From NCBI GenBank assembly GCA_016873475.1, contig VGXI01000011.1, positions 1 through 33,506 of the forward strand: a stretch of 33,506 nucleotides of DNA, written 5' to 3'. Under the pieces are notes generated by a model. It made no database searches. It saw only the letters and a list, made by a program, of their open reading frames with translations, and had not been told where the DNA came from. Shown piece after piece: positions 1 through 9,205 of this stretch; position 1 is the stretch's first letter; each line of letters begins with the position of its first letter. Source of the stretch: a bacterium. GTDB lineage: Bacteria; Krumholzibacteriota; Krumholzibacteriia; JACNKJ01. The translations under genes were made by a program, and so were the position numbers.

Positions 1-887
1 CCCACGCGGTACCAGCCGGTCTCCGGGCCCAGGCTCTTGATGAAGGGGAACTTCATGTAGGACCAGGGGCGCACCTCTTCGGCGATCACCTTGTGGTAAT
101 CCTGAGGATCGACCTGGTCGAAGATGCGCTTGCCCTCGGCGTCGATCGCGCGCAGGTTGCCGTGGTAGAGATCCAGGCAGCCGTCGGCGCGCACGATGGA
201 GACGTGATTCGAGGGGAAGGCCGCGAAAGCCTTGGCCAGCTCCAGGTGCGCGACCGTGTAGTCCTTGGCGATCTTGAGCGCGCTGCGGCACCAGGCCAGC
301 TGCTGCTCGATGTCCTTGAGGAATACGTCCCGCTCGGCGAGCGTGAGGTTCTTGTTCACGCCGCCGGGGATGGCGCCCGTGCCGTGGATCTTCTTGCCCG
401 CCGTCGCCTTGATGATCTCCTGGCCGTACTTGCGCATCATCACGCCCTGCACGGCGAGGTCCTTGTGGGCAGCGGCGACGGCGATCACGTTGCGCTTGGC
501 CACCGGGGCGTCGAAGCCGAAGAGCAGGTCCGGGCTCGCCAGGTGGAAGAAGTGCAGCGCGTGCGACTGGAAGGTCTGCCCGTAGTGCATCAGGCGGCGG
601 ATCTTCTCGGCCGTCGGCGTCAGCTTCTCGGCGCCGGCGATGCCGTCCATCGCCTTGGCGGCGGCCAGGTGGTGGCTGACCGGACAGATGCCGCAGAGCC
701 GCTGCACCAGCACCGGCACCTCCCAGTAGGGCCGGCCCTGGATGAAGCGCTCGAAGCCGCGGAACTCGACGATGTGCAGGCGCGCCTCGGCGACTTCGCC
801 CTTGGCGTCGAGCTGGATGGTGACCTTGCCGTGGCCTTCGACGCGGGTCACCGGTTCGATGACGATCTTCTGGTTCGCGGTCGCCAC
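1..887 (-). CDS. hoxH: NAD-reducing [NiFe] hydrogenase large subunit HoxH, 3' end cut by window edge
   Basis: Catalytic subunit carrying the Ni-Fe site where H2 is split or made in the cytoplasm; electrons pass through HoxY and HoxU to the FMN/NAD site on HoxF. The start is GTG at 887, with TAGGAGG (893-899) nine bases upstream. About 295 residues are visible. The N-terminal L1 motif RVEGHG is at residues 15-20 and the first nickel-binding pair is RLCGICPVSHH (Cys65, Cys68). The C-terminal DPCxxCxxH nickel motif would lie beyond base 1 and cannot be checked. It is the last gene seen of hoxFUYH, nine bases after the hoxY stop. Gene order and the HoxF/HoxU sequences fit group 3d (Cupriavidus-type soluble hydrogenase) better than methyl-viologen or F420 types. 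Confidence 0.95.
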   Translation of the reverse strand, partial: MATANQKIVIEPVTRVEGHGKVTIQLDAKGEVAEARLHIVEFRGFERFIQGRPYWEVPVLVQRLCGICPVSHHLAAAKAMDGIAGAEKLTPTAEKIRRLMHYGQTFQSHALHFFHLASPDLLFGFDAPVAKRNVIAVAAAHKDLAVQGVMMRKYGQEIIKATAGKKIHGTGAIPGGVNKNLTLAERDVFLKDIEQQLAWCRSALKIAKDYTVAHLELAKAFAAFPSNHVSIVRADGCLDLYHGNLRAIDAEGKRIFDQVDPQDYHKVIAEEVRPWSYMKFPFIKSLGPETGWYRV

Positions 888-896
888 GTCAGCCTC

Positions 897-1442
897 CTAG
901 TCGTACTTGATGAGTTCGTAGGGGAGCGAGACCGGCTTGTCGGTCAGCAGGGCCACGAGCGCCTGCCAGAGCGTGTCCGCGGGCGGCGGGCAACCGGGCA
1001 GGTGATAGTCGATCTTCACCACTTCGTGGCAGGGATAGACCTTGTTGAGCAGCAGCGGGATGTCCTCGCCGTCGGGCACCTTGCCGCTCGGGTTGTGGAC
1101 CGTCGGGCCGTTCAGGTAGGCCTCGTCCAGGCACTCCTTGAGCGGGATCGTGTTGCGCAGCGCCGGGATGCCGCCGTTGATCGCGCAGTCGCCCACCGAG
1201 ATGAGGATGTCGCAGTGGGCGCGGAAGTCCTGGAGGACCTTCACGTTCTCCTCGTTGCAGCAGCCGCCCTCGATGAGGCCGATCGCGCAGCGCCCGCTGA
1301 ACTCCTTGATGTCGTCGATGGGGGACTTGTCGAAGTCCACCAGCTCGACGAGCTGGAGAATCCGCTCGTCGATGTCGAGGATCGACATGTGGCAGCCGAA
1401 GCAGCCCGCGAGCGAGGTGGTTGCCAGCTTGGGTTTCGCCAT
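897..1442 (-). CDS. hoxY: NAD-reducing [NiFe] hydrogenase small subunit HoxY
   Basis: 181-residue electron-transfer subunit that pairs with HoxH and holds the proximal [4Fe-4S] cluster. Likely ligands are Cys14 and Cys17 (GCFGCHM), Cys86 (GDCAINGG) and Cys151 (LPGCPPP). The protein is short, as expected for the HoxY/NuoB-like class: there is no Tat signal and no extra C-terminal cluster region as in periplasmic uptake hydrogenases, so it should be cytoplasmic. The ATG start at 1442 has AGGAGGG upstream. The stop TAG (897-899) is itself part of the TAGGAGG site of hoxH, so translation is probably coupled. Confidence 0.96.
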   Translation of the reverse strand: MAKPKLATTSLAGCFGCHMSILDIDERILQLVELVDFDKSPIDDIKEFSGRCAIGLIEGGCCNEENVKVLQDFRAHCDILISVGDCAINGGIPALRNTIPLKECLDEAYLNGPTVHNPSGKVPDGEDIPLLLNKVYPCHEVVKIDYHLPGCPPPADTLWQALVALLTDKPVSLPYELIKYD

Positions 1443-1453
1443 GATCGTCCCTC

Positions 1454-2167
1454 CTAGTCGACGGCCTTGCCGGTCTCGATGTCGGTGCCGATGGGCTGGT
1501 GGTCGTAGAGCCGCTCGCCGACCGGCACGGCGTAGCCCACGCGCTTGGGCAGGAGCGCGCCGACCGGGCAAGCGCGCATGGCGCGATCGCCGAGCGCGGC
1601 GTCGGTATCCTTGAGCAGCGCGGGAGCGTTGACGGCGATGCGCTTGTGGCCGCCGCGGCCGAGGAACTCGAAGACCGCCTTGCCGTCCCACTCGCGCGAG
1701 GCGCGCACGCAGCGCGCGCAGAGGATGCAGCGGTTGCGGTCGATGTAGAGGTCCGGGTGGCTCATGTCGACGTCGCGGTCGGGGAACAGGAAGGGGAAGC
1801 GCGGCGCCGCGATGCCGAGCCGGTAGGCCATCGCCTGCAGCTCGCAGTTGCCGCTCTTCTCGCAGAACATGCAGAAGTGGTTCCCCTCGACGAACAGCAT
1901 GTCGATCATGTCGCGCCGGATGGCGTTGACCGCCTCCGTGTCGTTCTCCACGAGCATGCCGTCCGCGACGGGCTGCGTGCAGGCGGCCGCCGGGCGGCCG
2001 TTGACGAAGACCGTGCAGACCCGGCAGCTGCCGAAGGGCGACAGGTCCTTGAAGGCGCACAGGCGCGGGATGTAGACCCCGCTACGCGCCGCGGCCTGGA
2101 GGATGGTCTCGCCCGGGCGGGCCGTGATCGCCTTGCCGTCGATGGTCAGGGTGATCGTCTCGCTCAT
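1454..2167 (-). CDS. hoxU: NAD-reducing hydrogenase diaphorase subunit HoxU
   Basis: 237-residue iron-sulfur subunit related to the N-terminus of NuoG that wires the HoxYH hydrogenase module to the HoxF diaphorase. The N-terminal ferredoxin-like [2Fe-2S] domain has Cys37, Cys48, Cys51 and Cys63. A central NuoG-type cluster region has His97, Cys99, Cys102 and Cys108 (NHFCMFCEKSGNC). A [4Fe-4S] motif has Cys147, Cys150, Cys153 and Cys200. Length and motifs match the Cupriavidus-type HoxU. The start is ATG 2167 after TAGGAGGG, which overlaps the hoxF stop; the stop lies 11 bases before hoxY. Four genes in this order and spacing make one operon. Confidence 0.96.
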   Translation of the reverse strand: MSETITLTIDGKAITARPGETILQAAARSGVYIPRLCAFKDLSPFGSCRVCTVFVNGRPAAACTQPVADGMLVENDTEAVNAIRRDMIDMLFVEGNHFCMFCEKSGNCELQAMAYRLGIAAPRFPFLFPDRDVDMSHPDLYIDRNRCILCARCVRASREWDGKAVFEFLGRGGHKRIAVNAPALLKDTDAALGDRAMRACPVGALLPKRVGYAVPVGERLYDHQPIGTDIETGKAVD

Positions 2168-2179
2168 CGTCGCACCCTC

Positions 2180-4003
2180 CTAGCGCTTGAAGTGCACCGA
2201 CGCGCGACCGGTCAGGGCCACGGCCTGCGTGAGTTCGCGGTGGATGTCGAAGCCCGGCTGGCGGCCCCGGTCGGGCTCGCGCAGGCGGGCCAGGTAGACC
2301 GCCCGGAAATTCTTCAGGCTCGTCAGGATCGGGTTCGCCGAGGTCTGGCCGAGACCGCAGCGGCTGGCGGTCTTGATCGTCCGGCCGAGGCTCTCCAGGT
2401 ACTCGAGATCCGCAGCTTCGCCGCGGCCCTCGGCGATGCGGTCGAGCCGTTCCTTGAGCAGGCGGTTGCCCACCCGGCAGGGCGTGCAGAAGCCGCAGCT
2501 CTCCTCGATGAAGAACTCCATGAACTTGGCGACGATGTGGAGCACGTCGCGCTCGCTGTTGAAGACCATCAGCGAGCCGCCGGTTGCGAGGTCGTCGAAG
2601 CAGAGCTCGCGATCGAAGTCCGCGGGGCCGACGAGTTGCCCGCTGGGCCCGCCGACCTGGGCGGCCATGACGTCCTTCGCCCCGCAGAGCGCGAAGAAGG
2701 CGCGCAGCGTGGTGCCGAAGGGGATCTCGTAGACGCCCGGCCGGTTGCAGTCGCCCGAGACGCTGATCAGCTTCGTGCCCGTGCTGCCGCTGGTGCCGTA
2801 CTGGCTGAACCAGCCCGGTCCCATCTCCAGGATCCGCGTCACGCAGCAGAGGGTCTCCACGTTGTTCACGGAGGTGGGCCGGCCGAGGTAGCCCTTCTGG
2901 GCCGGGAAGGGCGGGCGTGTCTTGGGATCGCCGCGCCGGCCCTCGCAGGAACTGAGCAGGGCCGTTTCCTCGCCGCAGATGTAGGCGCCGGCGCCCATCT
3001 GGATGCGGACATCGAACTTGAAGCCCTGCTTGCGCATCACGTTCTCGCCCAGCCAGCCGCGGTTGCGCCGGGCCGTGAGGAGGTGCTCGAGGAAGGGCTG
3101 CAGGTAGGCGTACTCGCCGCGGAGGTAGAGGATGCCGAGCTGGGCGCCGATCGCGTAGCCGGCGATGGTCATGCCCTCGAAGAGCAGGTCGGCGCGCTCG
3201 GTGAGCAGGACGCGATCCTTGAAAGTGCCCGGCTCGCCTTCGTCCGCATTGCAGACGAGGACCTTCTCCTTGCCCTCGGCGGCGCGCGTGAACTCCCACT
3301 TCATGCCCGTGGGGAAGCCGGCGCCGCCGCGGCCGCGCAGGCGGGAGGTCTTGACGTGCCGGATCACCTCGACGGGGCTCATGGCGAGCGCGGCGAGCAG
3401 GCCCGCACCGGGCTGGCTCTCCGCGAGGAGCACGGGGCCCGCCTGCCGGATGTGGTTGCTCACGGTCGCGTGGACGAGGTCGTGCGAGTTGTTGCCATCC
3501 CCGTAGCGGCGGACCAGGCGCTGCGGATCCAGGTGCTCCTTCAGCTTCTGCGTGCCGACGCGGGCGATGTCCGCGCTGAGATCGGTGACCGGCACGTCGT
3601 TGACGAGCGCCGCGGGCGCCTGGTCGCACATGCCGATGCAGGGCGTCCACTCGAGGGAGATGCGGCCGTCCGGCGTCGTCTGGCCGAAGTCGATGCCGAG
3701 CTCCTCGCGCAGCGCCTGCGCCACGCGCGCGCTGCCCTTCATCTCGTCGATGATGTCGTTGCAGAGGCGGATGACCACTTGGCCCTTGGGCTCCGCGGCG
3801 AAGAAGCCGTAGAAGCTGACCAGGCTCGCCACTTCCGCCCGACTGCGGGCGACTGTTTGGGCGATCAGGGCCTGGGCCTCCGCATCGACGCAGCCCAGGC
3901 GGTCCTGGACGCTGCGCACGATGTCCATCAGGCGCGTGGGGTCGTTGCCGAAGCTCTGGCAGCTCTCCTTCACCACCGTCTTGAGCGGCGCGCTCTTGCT
4001 CAT
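2180..4003 (-). CDS. hoxF: NAD-reducing hydrogenase diaphorase subunit HoxF (NuoE-like/NuoF-like fusion)
   Basis: 607-residue flavoprotein that exchanges electrons between the FeS chain and NAD(H). Residues 1-160 are a NuoE-like thioredoxin-fold domain, so no separate hoxE is needed. Residues 175-560 are NuoF-like: the FMN/NADH-binding LRGRGGAGFPTGMKW (222-236) and NADEGEPGTFKDR (252-264), then a [4Fe-4S] set ESCGFCTPCR (Cys503, Cys506, Cys509) with Cys549. In the NuoE-like domain three of the four usual [2Fe-2S] cysteines are present (Cys81, Cys122, Cys126); the second position is Asp86. The ATG at 4003 has GAGGTGAT upstream. It is the first gene of the operon and strongly resembles Cupriavidus HoxF from memory, C-terminal extension included. 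Confidence 0.96.
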   Translation of the reverse strand: MSKSAPLKTVVKESCQSFGNDPTRLMDIVRSVQDRLGCVDAEAQALIAQTVARSRAEVASLVSFYGFFAAEPKGQVVIRLCNDIIDEMKGSARVAQALREELGIDFGQTTPDGRISLEWTPCIGMCDQAPAALVNDVPVTDLSADIARVGTQKLKEHLDPQRLVRRYGDGNNSHDLVHATVSNHIRQAGPVLLAESQPGAGLLAALAMSPVEVIRHVKTSRLRGRGGAGFPTGMKWEFTRAAEGKEKVLVCNADEGEPGTFKDRVLLTERADLLFEGMTIAGYAIGAQLGILYLRGEYAYLQPFLEHLLTARRNRGWLGENVMRKQGFKFDVRIQMGAGAYICGEETALLSSCEGRRGDPKTRPPFPAQKGYLGRPTSVNNVETLCCVTRILEMGPGWFSQYGTSGSTGTKLISVSGDCNRPGVYEIPFGTTLRAFFALCGAKDVMAAQVGGPSGQLVGPADFDRELCFDDLATGGSLMVFNSERDVLHIVAKFMEFFIEESCGFCTPCRVGNRLLKERLDRIAEGRGEAADLEYLESLGRTIKTASRCGLGQTSANPILTSLKNFRAVYLARLREPDRGRQPGFDIHRELTQAVALTGRASVHFKR

Positions 4004-4091
4004 CGATCACCTCTCCCAGGTCCGCGGTCCGGATGGCCAACAGGTTCGCGCTGGGCGCCCGGGCAGAGCGCGCGAACCCGACTCCTCGCAC

Positions 4092-4119
4092 AAGCTACAC
4101 GGTCTAGGGCAGTAATCAA
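4092..4119 (-). promoter_or_regulatory. Candidate sigma70-type promoter of hoxFUYH
   Basis: Read on the minus strand, TTGATT (4119-4114) is followed by 16 bases and TAGCTT (4097-4092). The same -10 hexamer occurs before ispH and the Omp85 gene. It would start an mRNA near 4085 with a leader of about 80 bases before hoxF. The 200-base gap 4004-4203 holds nothing else clear. Confidence 0.4.
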
Positions 4120-4152
4120 GACAATGCCGCCCGATTAACGGCAATCCTCGGG

Positions 4153-4181
4153 AAAAAAGTCACAAGACGGCGAGATCTCGC
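4153..4181 (-). terminator. Possible terminator of eno-ftsB
   Basis: Minus strand after the ftsB-like stop: the 12-base palindrome GCGAGATCTCGC (4181-4170) and, 11 bases later, six T residues (4158-4153). The distance from stem to T-tract is longer than ideal, so this is tentative. Confidence 0.3.
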
Positions 4182-4203
4182 AGCAGTTCCGTTATCTCTT
4201 GGG

Positions 4204-5997
<1,794 letters not shown>

Positions 5998-5998
5998 G

Positions 5999-6023
5999 CA
6001 AAATGCCCCTCAGCGCCAGGGGC
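5999..6023 (-). terminator. Short intrinsic terminator of the 6010-6777 gene
   Basis: Minus strand: stem GCCCCT / AGGGGC (6023-6018 with 6010-6005), seven-base loop, followed by ATTTTG. The TGA stop of the membrane-protein gene lies at the loop and 3' arm. The T-tract is short, so strength is uncertain. Confidence 0.4.
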
Positions 6024-6777
6024 GCCAGAGCTGAGCGAAGCTCGGTAAGTCCAAGGGACGATTGGTTTCCGGCGTCCCAGCCGGGACGAGATCGAGGCCG
6101 TGGTGGCGCAGTCGCTCGCGGACGGCGAGGGCGGCCTGGAGGGGCAGCCAGCCACCCAAGCCCACGATCAGGCCCAGGCCGCTGAGGGCCAGGAGCAGGA
6201 GGAGCAACTGGCGGCCGGCGAATGCCGCCAGCAGCGCTCCCGGTCGTTCGAGAAGCAGCAGCAGGGCCAGGCGGGCGGTCTCCCGGGGCTCCCGACCGCG
6301 CGCCGCGAGCAGGGGCAGGAAGACGAAGCCCCAGAGCCGGGAGAGGGCCCAGAGCCAGAGGCCGCCGGCGAGGCCGAGCCAGCCGAGCCAGCCGCGCTCC
6401 CCGGGCCCGGAAGCCACCAGCGCCGGCAGGAGCAGCAGGGCGAGCAGTGCCTGCACCAGCGTCCAGCCGAGGAGGGGCAGGTAGTTCAGGCCCGGCGAGC
6501 GCAGCAGCGGGCCCAGGGACGGCGACTCGCCGCGGGCCAGCGCGGCGGCGTAGCAGTGGGCAGCGCCCCCGAGCCAGGGCGCCATGAGCACGACGCAGAG
6601 AACGAGCGCCCCGCTGAGCAGCAGCCAGCCGCCGGGCGCGAGCCGGGCGGCCGGCACGAAGGTGAGGACCAGCGCGAGCAGCAGCCAGGGCAGCGCGCGC
6701 AACAGGGACAGCAGAGCGAGCGGTCCGAGCCGCTCGTAGCCGACCGTGAAAAGGCTTCGCGCGAGTGAAGGCCCCAC
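6010..6777 (-). CDS. Polytopic membrane protein of unknown function
   Basis: About 255 residues, extremely rich in Leu, Ala and Gly, with five or six predicted membrane segments (about 18-42, 50-70, 97-123, 128-157, 167-183 and 187-215) and a polar C-terminal tail of about 35 residues. No catalytic or binding motif is recognisable. The topology resembles generic integral membrane families such as DUF624/YesL, but I cannot assign one. I prefer the GTG at 6777, because GGAG sits nine bases upstream; a TTG at 6792 is in frame but has no site. It is divergent from the ECF sigma factor gene with about 80 bases between them, so the two may share control. Confidence 0.7.
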   Translation of the reverse strand: MGPSLARSLFTVGYERLGPLALLSLLRALPWLLLALVLTFVPAARLAPGGWLLLSGALVLCVVLMAPWLGGAAHCYAAALARGESPSLGPLLRSPGLNYLPLLGWTLVQALLALLLLPALVASGPGERGWLGWLGLAGGLWLWALSRLWGFVFLPLLAARGREPRETARLALLLLLERPGALLAAFAGRQLLLLLLALSGLGLIVGLGGWLPLQAALAVRERLRHHGLDLVPAGTPETNRPLDLPSFAQLWRPWR

Positions 6778-6856
6778 TCTAGACTGCTCCAACGGGCTGC
6801 CACTGGCCGGGACGGGAAACGCCGCGCCGGCTGGACTCGTAAGGAGCGATTCGCCG

Positions 6857-7429
6857 GTGAGCGCCGAGGACCGTGAGCTGATCCGCAGCTGCCTCCGCGG
6901 CGACCGCCGGGCCTACCGAGCCCTCTTGGCCCGCTACCAGGATCCGATCTTCGGCTATTGCCAGCGAATGATCAAGGACCCGGGTCAGGCGGAGGACATC
7001 GCTCAGGAGGCGCTGGTCCGCACGCTGACACGCCTGGAGAGCTACGATGAGCGCTACAGCTTCTCCGCCTGGGTGTTCAAGATCGCGACCAATCTCTGCA
7101 TCGACCACCTCCGCAAGGCCAAGCGGATCGCGTATTCGCTGGACCAGGAGATCGAGGGCAAGGACGGCAGCTTCCGCCGGGAGGTCGCGTCCGACACCGC
7201 GGATCCCGATGAGCAGGCGCTTGCGAACGAGCAGTTGCGCCTGCTGGACGCCGCGGTGGTTGCCTTGCCCGAGCACTATCGGGCGATCTTGCTGCTTCGC
7301 CACCGGGAGGACCTGAGCTACGAGGAGATTGCGCGCATCCTGGGGCTGCCGATCGGCACCGTGAAGATTCGGATCCATCGCGCGCGCGAGCAGATCAAAC
7401 GGAGGTTGGATCGTGATGAGCTTCTCTAG
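6857..7429 (+). CDS. ECF-family RNA polymerase sigma factor
   Basis: 190-residue group 4 (ECF) sigma factor. Region 2 (about 15-85) includes the core-binding and -10-recognition segment around QAEDIAQEALVRTLTRL and FSAWVFKIATNLCIDHLRK. Region 4 (about 125-182) has the helix-turn-helix LSYEEIARILGLPIGTVKIR. There is no C-terminal extension. The GTG at 6857 has AAGGAG (6841-6846) ten bases upstream, while upstream in-frame sequence is not sigma-like. The next gene starts inside its last codons (GTG 7413/ATG 7416, with GGAGG at 7401-7405), so it heads a coupled operon containing its probable anti-sigma factor two genes down. Confidence 0.93.
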   Translation: MSAEDRELIRSCLRGDRRAYRALLARYQDPIFGYCQRMIKDPGQAEDIAQEALVRTLTRLESYDERYSFSAWVFKIATNLCIDHLRKAKRIAYSLDQEIEGKDGSFRREVASDTADPDEQALANEQLRLLDAAVVALPEHYRAILLLRHREDLSYEEIARILGLPIGTVKIRIHRAREQIKRRLDRDELL

Positions 7430-8525
7430 CGCGGCATGCCGCGGGTTCTGGCCGGCGCTGGGGCTGCTGTTCGCGGTGGCGGGCGTTGCCGGCGCCAGCG
7501 AGGCCCGGCGCAGCGAAGAGCGCTTACTGTCGGCGCGGCAGCTCGCCCAGGTCATCGTCGAGAACCCGGCCGGGAGCATCGAGCTGATCGGCGAGGCCCG
7601 CGACGATCTAGCGCTCGCTGTCGACTACCGCGTTTCCGGTCGGGGCGCGGAAACCGTGCGCGGGGGGGCGGCCGCACTGCGCCTGGAGGCCTCCGAACAG
7701 GACGGCCGCCTCCGCCTGCGGCCGGTACATGCCGAGCGCGACATCGACGGGCCGCGGCCTGCTTCCCTCGCCGGCGCCGAGCTGAGCATCGCCATCCGGC
7801 TGCGGCTGCCGGCGCGCCTGCCCGTCGCCGCGAGCGTCACCCGGGACAAGCTGGTTGCGAGTGGCCTGGCGGGCGATCTCGTCGTCGCCGCAACGAGCGG
7901 CGACATCGAGCTTCGGCGCCTGGCCGGCCGGCTGGAGGCCGGTCTCACGAGCGGCTTCCTGCGCGCCAGCGACGTCGCCCGTGATGTGGCGGTCACGACG
8001 ACCAGCGGCAGTATCGACCTGCGGCGGATCGGCGGTGATGCCGAGCTCCGCTCCATCAGCGGCGAGATCCGGGTGGAGGCGCTGGCGGGCGACCTGACGG
8101 TCGAGACATCCACCGGCGACCTGATGCTGATCGCGCCGCGCGGGCGGGTGGAGGTGCTCAGCGCCAGCGGTGCGGTCGCGATCCGCGAGCCCGGGGGCGA
8201 TCTCAAGGTGAACTGCGCCAGCGGCGCGCTCAGCGTCGTCGATCTCGGACCGCGGCCGGACGGGGCGCCCCGGGACGTCTTCCTGGCCAACTCGAGCGGG
8301 GATGTGGAACTGCTGCTCCTGCCGGGTGCCGACTACGCCTTCGAGGCGGTCACCGACCTCGGCGCCATGCAGTTGCGGATTCCGCTACAAGTCGAGGCGC
8401 TCGGCCGGCGCCGGGTCGCGGGACTGCTGGGGGCCGGCCAGGGTCAACTCAAGGTCGTAACCGCCACGGGAGACATTCGTATCGCGCTGGCATCCGAAGC
8501 CACGAGGACCGCCCCCCAGAGATGA
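7416..8525 (+). CDS. Secreted DUF4097-type beta-strand repeat protein
   Basis: 369 residues. A signal peptide (hydrophobic core about 10-25, Ala-Gly-Ala before the cleavage region) is followed by many short repeats of the form [T/S]-[S/T]-G-[D/E/S]-[I/L/V] about 18-20 residues apart (for example ATSGDIELRR, TTSGSIDLRR, SISGEIRVEA, TSTGDLMLIA, NSSGDVELLL). This is the DUF4097/head-GIN beta-solenoid pattern. Such proteins are often encoded with ECF sigma/anti-sigma pairs; their molecular role is unknown. It sits between the sigma and anti-sigma genes, overlapping both, so it probably takes part in envelope sensing or response. A GTG one codon earlier (7413) is an alternative start. Confidence 0.85.
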   Translation: MSFSSAACRGFWPALGLLFAVAGVAGASEARRSEERLLSARQLAQVIVENPAGSIELIGEARDDLALAVDYRVSGRGAETVRGGAAALRLEASEQDGRLRLRPVHAERDIDGPRPASLAGAELSIAIRLRLPARLPVAASVTRDKLVASGLAGDLVVAATSGDIELRRLAGRLEAGLTSGFLRASDVARDVAVTTTSGSIDLRRIGGDAELRSISGEIRVEALAGDLTVETSTGDLMLIAPRGRVEVLSASGAVAIREPGGDLKVNCASGALSVVDLGPRPDGAPRDVFLANSSGDVELLLLPGADYAFEAVTDLGAMQLRIPLQVEALGRRRVAGLLGAGQGQLKVVTATGDIRIALASEATRTAPQR

Positions 8526-9205
8526 ACAAGCCACTGCACACGGGCCGCTCCGAGGGAAGAAGCCGCTGCGATTCGGTGCGGAGTTCCCTTGCCGACTATC
8601 TCGAGGGACGTCTCTCCGCCGCGCTGCGCGGTCCGCTGCGTGCCCATCTCCAGCGCTGCCCGACCTGTCGCCGTGAGCTCCAGCGGGAGCTCCGGCTGCG
8701 GGAGCTGCTCGCCGGGCTCGAGCGTCCGGCAGCGCCGGTCGGATTCGCCGAGGCCGTGCTAGGGGCGGTTTTCGCCCAGGTACCGCTGCGCGAGCAGGTG
8801 GCGCCCACCCCTGCCCGGCGCGTTTCCCGGAGGGAGTGGGCGCTTCTGCCCATCGCCCTCCTGCTGCTGGCCCTGGCGATGGGCCAGTGGCTGGGCACCC
8901 CGGACTCCGCCGGGCTGCGCGACAGCGCCACCGAGGTGATCGTCGAGGGGGGCCGGGAACTGTCCGGGGCGCTGACCCTCATCGAGAGCGCTCGCGAGAC
9001 CGGCGATCTCCTCACGCGGCCGGCGCGTGACAAGGCGGCCTCTCTGCTGCGAGTCGAGCGCACCCTGCGCAGCGTCGTGCCGCCGCAGCTGGCCACCCTG
9101 ATTCTCCTTGTTGCCTTCGGGCCCCTCGTGCTTGTCTTCGTCGTCTACCGCATCCGGCTCCGGGGAGTACTATCCCATGTGCTCAGCCATCCATCGTATC
9201 GCTAG
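8522..9205 (+). CDS. Zinc-finger anti-sigma factor, membrane-anchored
   Basis: 227 residues. The N-terminal cytoplasmic domain has the ZAS/zf-HC2 signature HLQRCPTC (His42, Cys46, Cys49), expected to bind and silence the ECF sigma factor. A first membrane helix lies at about 102-124. The next 65 residues (125-189) would be periplasmic and a second helix at about 190-212 returns the chain. The sequence after TM1 is polar and helical with no known ligand-binding domain. It starts with ATGA overlap on the preceding stop (8522-8525). Most anti-sigma genes directly follow their sigma gene; here the beta-repeat gene lies between them. The ZAS motif and context make the call strong, though direct pairing is inferred. 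Confidence 0.85.
   Translation: MNKPLHTGRSEGRSRCDSVRSSLADYLEGRLSAALRGPLRAHLQRCPTCRRELQRELRLRELLAGLERPAAPVGFAEAVLGAVFAQVPLREQVAPTPARRVSRREWALLPIALLLLALAMGQWLGTPDSAGLRDSATEVIVEGGRELSGALTLIESARETGDLLTRPARDKAASLLRVERTLRSVVPPQLATLILLVAFGPLVLVFVVYRIRLRGVLSHVLSHPSYR

Noticed and set aside
93-4138. Long open frames on the plus strand opposite the hox operon
   Set aside because: They mirror the codon structure of the minus-strand hox genes in high-GC DNA, have low-complexity Arg/Ala/Gly/Val-rich translations and no start signals.
6815-6841. ECF-type autoregulatory promoter GGAAAC-N17-CGTA before the sigma factor gene
   Set aside because: The -10 element overlaps the ribosome binding site, so the transcript would start after it; a TAGACT box at 6780-6785 is a better though weak candidate.
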